Part shown: one piece after another, positions 57,771 through 64,000 of the stretch
Layout of the letters: every line of letters begins with the position of its first letter
How positions within the stretch are numbered: position 1 is the stretch's first letter
NCBI RefSeq assembly: GCF_024199845.1
Contig: NZ_JANADO010000001.1
Coordinates: 3,410,001-3,474,000, forward strand
Length of the DNA stretch: 64,000 nt
DNA from: Bradyrhizobium sp. CCGB12
GTDB taxonomy: Bacteria; Pseudomonadota; Alphaproteobacteria; Rhizobiales; Xanthobacteraceae
Reading direction: 5' to 3'
The notes under the pieces: model-generated
What the model was told of the DNA's origin: nothing
What the model saw: only the letters and a program-made list of their open reading frames with translations
The model's database searches: none
Program-made: the position numbers and the translations under genes

Positions 57771-58639
57771 CAGTTCAATCCTCGTGTCGTCTCGTCGAAC
57801 AACTCCTCGACCGCATAGCGGCGCGGGATCAGCGCCTGCTGGAACGCGTAGTCGACGATCAACTCCAGCGGCTTCCTGTTTGCCTCTACTCCGAAAGGAA
57901 CGAGATCCGGCGAGGCCGCAGGCCCCACCTGCTCTTTGTTCCGCTTGAGCAAATCATAGATGCCTGCGACCACGTCGGGGCGCGATTTCGCGAGCTGCTC
58001 GGTCACGACCACGAGATGATTGACCGGCACGACGCCGCGTCGGGCGTACCACTTCGCAGCTTCCGCGGCCGGATCGGGGAACAACGGCTTCAGCTTGGGG
58101 TTATCAGAGGCCTCGCCAAGGACGGCGTCGAGTTCGCCGTCGAGCAGCATTTGCAGGACCTTCTTGTCCTTCTGCGCCCGCTCAGTGGTGTCGACATATT
58201 CGGCGACGTGCGGGTCTTCGAACGTTACCCAGCGGATCTTGTCGAGGTTCACGCCATAGTCGTTGGCGAGGATGCCCCCGATCCAGGCGCCGGTCGTCGT
58301 GGTGAAGGAGCGGATGCCGACGCGTTTGCCTTCGAGATCGGACGGCCCGAGCGTCCCCTTCGCGGGATTGTACATCGCATAAGAATGCTGGAAGCGGCCC
58401 ATCATGGTCGCCGGCAGCAGCACCAGCGGCTTGCCGTGCGCCTTCGCCATCAAGTAAGTGACGATCGCCATCTCGCAGACGTCAAAGGCCTGCTCGCGCA
58501 CCATCGGCTTGAACGCCGTGTTGGTTGGCGTGTACTCGATGAAGTCAAGATCGAAAAGGTCGGAGCGGAGCTCGCCGCTCTTTACCGCCTGGACATGGGA
58601 GTGACTGCCGAGCACGGCCTTCAGCTTGAGACGATCCAT
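57770..58639 (-). CDS. 4,5-dihydroxyphthalate decarboxylase-like protein (periplasmic-binding fold)
   Basis: A 289-residue protein with no signal peptide (MDRLKLKAVLGSHSHVQAVKSGEL), so it is cytoplasmic despite its binding-protein fold. FVMREQAF-type and FDVCEMAIVTYLMAKAHGKPLVLLPATMM segments match the 4,5-dihydroxyphthalate decarboxylase family. That enzyme yields protocatechuate in phthalate degradation. Its place beside 4,5-cleavage lower-pathway genes fits an aromatic acid decarboxylase role, but annotation of this family as an ABC binding protein is also common. Confidence 0.8.
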   Translation of the reverse strand: MDRLKLKAVLGSHSHVQAVKSGELRSDLFDLDFIEYTPTNTAFKPMVREQAFDVCEMAIVTYLMAKAHGKPLVLLPATMMGRFQHSYAMYNPAKGTLGPSDLEGKRVGIRSFTTTTGAWIGGILANDYGVNLDKIRWVTFEDPHVAEYVDTTERAQKDKKVLQMLLDGELDAVLGEASDNPKLKPLFPDPAAEAAKWYARRGVVPVNHLVVVTEQLAKSRPDVVAGIYDLLKRNKEQVGPAASPDLVPFGVEANRKPLELIVDYAFQQALIPRRYAVEELFDETTRGLN

Positions 58640-58660
58640 CCGCCCGCTCCACTCTTCGCT

Positions 58661-59344
58661 TCAGACGTCCTCGGGATTGTCGACATAGACGAGTCCGGCC
58701 TTCGCCAGTGCCTCACGCATGTTGTACATGTCGAGGCCAAGCTCGCCCGAGGCCAGACGCTTGCGCTTGCCGCCTTCATCCGCATTGCGCTTCTTCGCCT
58801 TCTCGGCGACCTCGGCCGCATGGCGCTTCGACACCACCACGACCCCGTCGTCATCCGCGACGATGATATCACCGGGATCGACGTTGACGCCGGCACAGAC
58901 CACGGGAATGTTGACCGAGCCGAGCGTCGCCTTGACCGTGCCCTTGGCCGAGACCGCGCGCGACCACACCGGAAAGTTCATCTCGTGCAGCGCTTTGACG
59001 TCGCGGCAGCCGGCATCGATGATCAGCCCCTGCACGCCACGTGCCTGCAGCGAGGTCGCGAGCAGCTCGCCGAACATGCCGTCGGTATTGTCGGTGGTGC
59101 AGCCGACGACGAGGGTATCACCCTTCTTGCACTGCTCGACCGCGACATGGATCATCCAGTTGTCGCCGGGCTGCGCCAGCACCGTGACGGCGGGACCGGC
59201 GATCGACGCACCCGCCCACACCGGCCGCAAATACGGCTTCATCAGGCCGATACGGCCATAGGCCTCGTGAACGGTCGAGACGCCGTAGTCCGCCATGCCA
59301 GCGGGATCGGCACGCTTGATGTTGCGAACGACGACCGGCTTCAT
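58661..59344 (-). CDS. ligK: 4-carboxy-4-hydroxy-2-oxoadipate aldolase/oxaloacetate decarboxylase
   Basis: A 227-residue class II-type aldolase of the RraA-like family. [24 protein letters not shown] is followed by [35 protein letters not shown], where Arg114 and Asp115 match the catalytic pair of LigK/ProA/GalC. It splits 4-carboxy-4-hydroxy-2-oxoadipate into pyruvate and oxaloacetate using a divalent metal. It overlaps the hydratase gene by 4 bp (ATGA), and the product of that enzyme is its substrate. Confidence 0.9.
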   Translation of the reverse strand: MKPVVVRNIKRADPAGMADYGVSTVHEAYGRIGLMKPYLRPVWAGASIAGPAVTVLAQPGDNWMIHVAVEQCKKGDTLVVGCTTDNTDGMFGELLATSLQARGVQGLIIDAGCRDVKALHEMNFPVWSRAVSAKGTVKATLGSVNIPVVCAGVNVDPGDIIVADDDGVVVVSKRHAAEVAEKAKKRNADEGGKRKRLASGELGLDMYNMREALAKAGLVYVDNPEDV

Positions 59345-60054
59345 GCGAGCTCCTCCGCAACCGTCGGAAACAGGCGCTGATAAGCCTCGCCGTAGGTCAT
59401 GGGCACGCCGGTGTTGCGGCTGCCCTGGATGCCGCGGTTGAGCGCGACGCGCTCGTAATAGCCCCACAGATGCTTCTGCGCAGCGAGGATCTGGAACGCC
59501 TCGTACTTCTCCTTCCAGACCTCGTCGATCTTGAGCAGAAGATCCGGCTTGTAATTGCACTGCTCGGGCTGGTGCGGCTCGAACAGAAACACCGGTGGCG
59601 CGGAGTACTTGTACTGTGCACCAGGTTTGTGACCCATCGCCTGCGCGACCACGCGCGTCTCCTGCGCGAAATGCGCCGCGTTCGGATGGTCGAAATTATA
59701 GGGGTCTTCCAGCGCATGCGTCAGCACGAAGCTCGGATTGAGCTCGCGGTAGATGTCGACCATGCGGTCGAAATGCGCCTCGGTGAGTTTCAGCGGATAG
59801 TCGCCACAGTCGAAGAACTCGATCTCCGCACCGAGCAGCTTTGCCGCCCGCTCCGCCTCGTCCTTGCGGCCGGCCTTGACCGATTCCAACGTCGCGCCCT
59901 TCTCCTTCCAGGCGAACTGGCTCTCGCCGCGCTCGCCGAAGGACATGCAGACGATCTTCATGCGATAGCCCTTCTTCGCATGCAGCGCGATGGCGCCGCC
60001 GGCGCGCCAGACGAAATCGCCGGGATGGGCGGTGATCACGAGACCTGTTTTCAT
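59341..60054 (-). CDS. galB: 4-oxalomesaconate hydratase, GalB-type (PIG-L fold)
   Basis: A 237-residue protein with [21 protein letters not shown] at the N-terminus, [22 protein letters not shown] in the middle, and [33 protein letters not shown]. This matches Zn-dependent GalB of Pseudomonas, which uses the PIG-L deacetylase fold to hydrate 4-oxalomesaconate to 4-carboxy-4-hydroxy-2-oxoadipate. It is thus an analogue of LigJ. ATG 60054 has GGGGAGTT upstream. Confidence 0.88.
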   Translation of the reverse strand: MKTGLVITAHPGDFVWRAGGAIALHAKKGYRMKIVCMSFGERGESQFAWKEKGATLESVKAGRKDEAERAAKLLGAEIEFFDCGDYPLKLTEAHFDRMVDIYRELNPSFVLTHALEDPYNFDHPNAAHFAQETRVVAQAMGHKPGAQYKYSAPPVFLFEPHQPEQCNYKPDLLLKIDEVWKEKYEAFQILAAQKHLWGYYERVALNRGIQGSRNTGVPMTYGEAYQRLFPTVAEELA

Positions 60055-60121
60055 GGGACAAACTCCCCTCTTTCGTTCGTAAGCATCATAGGCCGCCTGC
60101 CTCATGCAGGCCGCCAATTCG

Positions 60122-61423
60122 TCAGGCCGCACTGGTCACGGGGTCCTTGCCATCCAGCACGCGCCGCAAGCGCTCATCGTCGAGCGCGCCTTCCCATTTG
60201 GCAATCGCGATCGTCGCAACCGCGTTCCCGATCAGATTGGTCGGCGTCAGCCCCTGCGACATCAGGCGATGGATGCCGAGCACCAGCGCAACGCTCGTCA
60301 CCGGAATGGTACCGGTGGCCGACAACGTCGCCGCCAGCACGACGAAAGCCGCGCCCGCAATTCCCGCCGCACCCTTGGACGTCACAAGCAGAATCAGGAG
60401 CAATTCGATCTGCTCGGCAAGCCCGAACGGCGTGTTGGTCGCCTGCGCGAGGAACACCGAGGCGGCGGCGAGATACAGACATGTGCCGTCGAGATTGAAG
60501 GAGTAGCCGGTCGGAATCACGAGGCCAACCACGCTCTTCTCGCAGCCGGCCTTCTCCAGCTTGGTCAGCATCCGCGGCAGCACGGTCTCCGACGATGTCG
60601 TGGCGATGCAGATCAGCAGCTCTTCCCAGATGTAGCGGATCAGTTTCACCAGCGAGAAGCCGCAGAGCCGCGCGACGGGGCCGAGTGCGACGATGATGAA
60701 GACGACGCAGGTCAGGTAGAAGCCGCCGAGCAGCTTGCCGAGTGAGGCCAGCGAGCCGACGCCGAACTTGCCGACCGTGAACGCGATGGCCCCGAACGCA
60801 CCGATCGGCGCCGCCCACATCACGAAACCGACGACGGCGAACACCATTTTTGCGGCGATATCGATCAGATGGACCAGGGGAGCCGCCCGTTCGCCGAGCT
60901 GCACCAGCGCGAAGCCGCACAGCACTGAAATGAACAGCACCTGGAGGATATTGCCTTCGGCAAAGGCGCCGATGAAGGTCGCGGGCACGATATTGAGGAG
61001 AAACGGCACGAAGCCGATCGCACCGGTCTGCTTGACGTAAGGCTCGATCGCACTGGCATTGATGCTGGCGGGATCAATGTTCATGCCGACGCCGGGCCTG
61101 AGCAGGTTGACCGCGATGAGACCGATGATCAGCGCGATCGTGGTCATGATCTCGAAATAGACGATCGCCTTCACAGCGACGCGCCCGACGCGTGCCATGT
61201 CGGCCATATGCGCAATGCCATGCACGACGGTACAGAAGATGATCGGCGCGATCAGCATCCGGATCGCCTTGATGAAGGCATCGCCCAGCGGCTGCATCTT
61301 GGCGCCCGCCTCAGGGTTGACGATCCCAAGCGCGATGCCGGCCGCCATGGCGATGAGCACCTGGATCCAGAGCTCCTTCCACCAGGTGCGGCCGCGCGGC
61401 TTGTCGATCGCGAGCGACGTCAT
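60122..61423 (-). CDS. dctA: C4-dicarboxylate:cation symporter (DctA family)
   Basis: A 433-residue dicarboxylate/amino acid:cation symporter with 8-9 hydrophobic segments. SSSETVLPRMLTKLEKAG (the serine-rich motif), PTGYSFNLDGTCLYLA and the SKGAAGIAGAAFVVLAATL region are DctA signatures. The start is coupled to the preceding gene by ATGA. In this operon it probably imports the acid (for example 2-pyrone-4,6-dicarboxylate, oxalomesaconate or simple C4 acids), rather than acting as the general DctA for symbiosis, which has its own regulators. Confidence 0.92.
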   Translation of the reverse strand: MTSLAIDKPRGRTWWKELWIQVLIAMAAGIALGIVNPEAGAKMQPLGDAFIKAIRMLIAPIIFCTVVHGIAHMADMARVGRVAVKAIVYFEIMTTIALIIGLIAVNLLRPGVGMNIDPASINASAIEPYVKQTGAIGFVPFLLNIVPATFIGAFAEGNILQVLFISVLCGFALVQLGERAAPLVHLIDIAAKMVFAVVGFVMWAAPIGAFGAIAFTVGKFGVGSLASLGKLLGGFYLTCVVFIIVALGPVARLCGFSLVKLIRYIWEELLICIATTSSETVLPRMLTKLEKAGCEKSVVGLVIPTGYSFNLDGTCLYLAAASVFLAQATNTPFGLAEQIELLLILLVTSKGAAGIAGAAFVVLAATLSATGTIPVTSVALVLGIHRLMSQGLTPTNLIGNAVATIAIAKWEGALDDERLRRVLDGKDPVTSAA

Positions 61424-62304
61424 TGGTCGAACTCGAACAGGCGCGCGGGATTGTCGACGAGGATCTTCTGCTGAAGCTCCGGCTCCGGCGCAAACAGCGA
61501 GATCAGATCGACGAGATCGCCATCGTTCGGCATCACCTTGACGTTAGGATGCGGCCAGTCCGTGCCCCAGATGACGCGGTCGGGCGCGGTCTCCAAGATC
61601 TTTCGCGCGAACGGCACTGCGTCGGTGAACGGCGGCCCAGCGGATGAGACGCGCTCCGAGCCGCAGATCTTGACCCAGCATTTCTCGTCGCGCTGCATCA
61701 GCTCGATCAAAATCCTGAACGGAAGCTGGTCGAGCCCCTCGGACGCCTTCACCCGCCCCATATGGTCGATGGTGTAGCTCAGCGGCAGCTTCGCCAGCAT
61801 ATCGGCATATTCAGGCAGGTCGATCGCATCGAAATGCAAATCGATGTGCCAGCCGAGCGGCGCGACCATGGCAATGACGCGATCGAACACGCCCTTGTCA
61901 GGGACACCGCCGAGATGGCGGACGAAGTTGAAGCGGCAGCCGCGGAAACCGCCCTCGTGCAGCGAGCGAAGGCCGCGTTCGCTGATGGTGTCGGCGATAT
62001 TGGCGACCGCGCGGTAGGCGCCATTGCTCTGCGCGATGGCATCCAGTGCCACCGTATTGTCGGTGCCGTGCACGCTGGCATTGACGATGACGGCCCGCTC
62101 CACGCCAAGCTTGGCATGAAGCTTACGGAAATCCTCCAGCGGCGCATCCGGCGGTGTGTAGGAGCGGTCCGGCGCGTAAGGGTATTTCGCGCCGGGCCCA
62201 AAGATGTGGCAGTGCGCGTCACACGACAGCTTCGGCAGCTTGAATTTCGGCGTGCGCGTGTTCGGATCGGGCGGCGGGATGGTCGGCGTGTACATCATAT
62301 TCAT
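61420..62304 (-). CDS. Amidohydrolase, 2-pyrone-4,6-dicarboxylate hydrolase-like (LigI-like), cytoplasmic
   Basis: A 294-residue TIM-barrel hydrolase without signal peptide. His31 and His33 lie in SCDAHCHIFGPGAKYPYAPDRSYTPP, and the DWPHPNVKVMP motif near residue 248 provides the catalytic Asp. LigI opens the lactone of 2-pyrone-4,6-dicarboxylate to 4-oxalomesaconate, the substrate of the GalB-type enzyme encoded downstream. It shares one base with the stop of the exported paralogue upstream and overlaps dctA by 4 bp. Confidence 0.87.
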   Translation of the reverse strand: MNMMYTPTIPPPDPNTRTPKFKLPKLSCDAHCHIFGPGAKYPYAPDRSYTPPDAPLEDFRKLHAKLGVERAVIVNASVHGTDNTVALDAIAQSNGAYRAVANIADTISERGLRSLHEGGFRGCRFNFVRHLGGVPDKGVFDRVIAMVAPLGWHIDLHFDAIDLPEYADMLAKLPLSYTIDHMGRVKASEGLDQLPFRILIELMQRDEKCWVKICGSERVSSAGPPFTDAVPFARKILETAPDRVIWGTDWPHPNVKVMPNDGDLVDLISLFAPEPELQQKILVDNPARLFEFDQ

Positions 62305-63263
62305 CAGGTGAACTTGAACAGTCGTGCCGGATTGTCGACCAGCAGCTTTTGCCGGGCCTTCTCATCAGGCGCATAGAGGGGTATCAGGTCAACGATCTCG
62401 CCGTCATTCGGCATGATCTTGACGTTGGGATGTGGCCAGTCGGTGCCCCACAGCACGCGATCCGGTGCGTTTTTGATCAGCGCCCTGGCGAACGGCGCCG
62501 CGTCGTGGAACGGCTTGCCGGCGCCGGACGCGCGCTCGAGGCCGGTGATCTTGACCCAACATTTCTCGTCCTTCTTCTGGAGGTCGAGCAGCGCGGTGAA
62601 GCCGGGATCGTCGAGGCCTTTGCCGGCCTGCACCGTGCCCATGTGATCGATCACGTAAGGCGTCGGCAGCGCGGAGAGGATGGGCGCAAACTCGGCAATC
62701 GTGCCAGGCTCGAAATAGACGTCGATATGCCAGCCGAGCTCGGCGACGCGATGTACGACGCGCTGGAATTTCCCCATGTCGCCGACGCCGCCGAGGCGCT
62801 TGAGGAAGGCGAAACGGCAGCCGCAGATGCCGGCCTTGTCGAGCGCCGCCAGCTCCTTCTCGCTCATCTCGTCACTGACGTTGGCGATGCCCTTGTAGGC
62901 GCCTTCGCTCTGGGCGATGGCGTCGGTGACGACGCGATTGTCGTTGCCGTGAACGGTGGCGTTGACGATGACGCAGCGCTCGACGCCGATCTTTTCATGG
63001 ACGCTGCGGAACGCCTCCAGCGGAGCATCAGCCGTGTTGTAGGGCCGCTTTTCCGCAAAGGGGTAACGGGACGCCGGCCCGAAGATGTGGGTATGACTGT
63101 CGCAGGATTTCGCCGGCAGCTTGAATGACGGCGTCTTGGGACTCGGATCCGGCGGGGCGATCGTGGAGATCGCCTTCGGCTCAGCACCTTGCGCGCATGC
63201 TTCGCTTGCAAGCGTAACGCCGGCTAGTCCGGTCAAGAGATGCAAGCACTGCCGCCTGTTCAT
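62304..63263 (-). CDS. Amidohydrolase, LigI-like paralogue with an export signal
   Basis: A 319-residue protein. Residues 1-25 (MNRRQCLHLLTGLAGVTLAS, then EACAQ) form a signal peptide with a twin-arginine, probably Tat, though Sec cannot be excluded. The rest parallels the neighbouring enzyme: SCDSHTHIFGPASRYPFAEKRPYNTADAPLEAF (His57, His59), GTDWPHPNVKIMPNDGEIVDLIPLY. So it is a periplasmic counterpart of the cytoplasmic hydrolase. This may hydrolyse a lactone or amide before uptake by the DctA carrier. Confidence 0.87.
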   Translation of the reverse strand: MNRRQCLHLLTGLAGVTLASEACAQGAEPKAISTIAPPDPSPKTPSFKLPAKSCDSHTHIFGPASRYPFAEKRPYNTADAPLEAFRSVHEKIGVERCVIVNATVHGNDNRVVTDAIAQSEGAYKGIANVSDEMSEKELAALDKAGICGCRFAFLKRLGGVGDMGKFQRVVHRVAELGWHIDVYFEPGTIAEFAPILSALPTPYVIDHMGTVQAGKGLDDPGFTALLDLQKKDEKCWVKITGLERASGAGKPFHDAAPFARALIKNAPDRVLWGTDWPHPNVKIMPNDGEIVDLIPLYAPDEKARQKLLVDNPARLFKFT

Positions 63264-63338
63264 GTCCTCAACACCCCGTCACATGGTCCGTTTGCGAGCC
63301 GAAGCGCGGTACCGCGCCTCCAACTCGGGCGGCTTCTT

Positions 63339-64000
63339 TCAAGTCTTGCTGCTGACGATCGGCCGCCGCCGCGCCGGCGCGGCTTGATCCAGCGCGGGCG
63401 CCTGGAACGCGGCGACCGTGGCCTGCACCAGTTGCTCGATGGCATTGGCGGCGTCGCCGCCATCGGCCTCACCGCGCGACAGCCGCGACACGCGCTCCGG
63501 CGTCACCAGCGAATAATAGAGCGCGCCGAGCAGGAAGTGACTGCGCCAGACGATGTCGGTGCGCGGGATGTGCGGCAGGCTCTCATGGATCGCGTCGATG
63601 AAGGCATGGCTGGTGTCGTCAAAGGTCTGCGCGATGATTTTTCGCGCGACCTCGTTGCCTTCAGCCGACATCACGGCGCGCAGCCGCGTGAAGCGCGCCC
63701 CGCCGCCGGCGAGATCGCTGCCCGAGGTGAAGGCCGGCACCACATAGGCCCGCACCACTGCCTCCAGCCGGTCCTGGAGATCGCGCACGCGCCTGGCGGC
63801 GGCGAGCAGTTCGGAGCGACGCAAATTCATCGGCCCGCAATGGCGCCGGTAAATCTCCAGCAGCAAGCCGTCCTTGGTCTTGAAATGATAGGTCACACTG
63901 CCGGGATTGGCGCCGGCGGCTTGTGCGATGTCGCGCACCGAGACGGCATTGAAGCCGTTGGTGGCGAACAGCTCCTCGGCCGCGGCGAGGATCGCCTCGC
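63339..64000 (-). CDS. TetR family regulator, 5' end outside the window
   Basis: The frame is open to the right edge. The visible part starts EAILAAAEELFATNGFNAVSVRDIAQAAGANPGSVTYHFKTKDGLLLEIY (TetR HTH), followed by a helical C-terminal domain (DLQDRLEAVVRAYVVPAF, WRSHFLLGALYYSLVTPERVS) of the type found in AefR-like regulators. It lies 75 bp upstream of the amidohydrolase operon on the same strand, so it may be the first gene of, and control, that operon. Confidence 0.9.
   Translation of the reverse strand, partial: EAILAAAEELFATNGFNAVSVRDIAQAAGANPGSVTYHFKTKDGLLLEIYRRHCGPMNLRRSELLAAARRVRDLQDRLEAVVRAYVVPAFTSGSDLAGGGARFTRLRAVMSAEGNEVARKIIAQTFDDTSHAFIDAIHESLPHIPRTDIVWRSHFLLGALYYSLVTPERVSRLSRGEADGGDAANAIEQLVQATVAAFQAPALDQAAPARRRPIVSSKT

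Overview
The window is high-GC, densely coded DNA from an alphaproteobacterium, most likely Bradyrhizobium or a close relative. This rests on gene content (two IalB-like periplasmic proteins, orphan TctC-type binding proteins, many amidohydrolases, aromatic-acid genes) and on intergenic inverted repeats that I recognise from memory as common in Bradyrhizobium. No rRNA, CRISPR array, insertion sequence, integrase or prophage gene was seen. One tRNA gene, tRNA-Gln(CUG), is present.

Layout. 1-1.8 kb: the end of an RND efflux pump, an IalB protein and a DUF1428 protein. 2.1-7.5 kb: one very large multidomain gene (Ig-like modules, two DUF4082 domains, two Calx-beta domains and a C-terminal glucose/sorbosone dehydrogenase domain), interrupted by one extra G in a G8 tract and carrying a near-identical 1,053-bp tandem duplication. 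7.6 kb: tRNA-Gln. 7.9-15.6 kb: a tight operon for a four-carbon sugar acid or similar hydroxy acid (DapA-like aldolase, FAD oxidase, DUF1537 kinase, PdxA2, Fe-dependent alcohol dehydrogenase, TctC binding protein) with a divergent IclR regulator. 15.7-21 kb: DUF3750, RNase Z, a membrane ABM-domain protein, guanine deaminase and an MFS exporter. 21.4-27.8 kb: an alpha/beta hydrolase without its nucleophilic serine, divergent from a GntR-aldehyde dehydrogenase-MFS-amidase set.

27.7-31.4 kb: a TonB-dependent receptor with two small downstream genes, and a divergent TetR gene with two identical palindromes between them. 31.4-36.8 kb: a second TetR gene divergent from a complete RND adaptor/permease pair. 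36.8-40.5 kb: small hypothetical genes, a frameshifted MaoC gene, tail fragments of a TauE-like and a shikimate-dehydrogenase-like gene, tiny membrane peptides and a lytic transglycosylase. 40.5-46.6 kb: a Baeyer-Villiger-type monooxygenase divergent from an acyl-CoA synthetase, a GH172 (DUF2961) protein and an acyl-CoA dehydrogenase. 46.6-47.2 kb: three very small membrane ORFs. 47.2-52.2 kb: an Aae-like aromatic acid efflux operon (MarR, FUSC, DUF1656, HlyD) and a divergent MFS transporter.

52.2-56.8 kb: an orphan amino-acid-type binding protein, an NTF2-like protein and two cytosine-deaminase-like amidohydrolases. 56.8-64 kb: a TetR gene and a tightly packed minus-strand operon that looks like the lower protocatechuate/gallate 4,5-cleavage pathway: two 2-pyrone-4,6-dicarboxylate hydrolase-like amidohydrolases (one with an export signal), a DctA carrier, a GalB-type hydratase, a LigK-type aldolase, a 4,5-dihydroxyphthalate decarboxylase-like protein and a DUF1932 oxidoreductase. 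Together the genes suggest a soil or root-associated heterotroph that takes up and degrades sugar acids, purines, amides and aromatic acids and exports toxic compounds. Homology calls were made by reading the sequence, without database searches.
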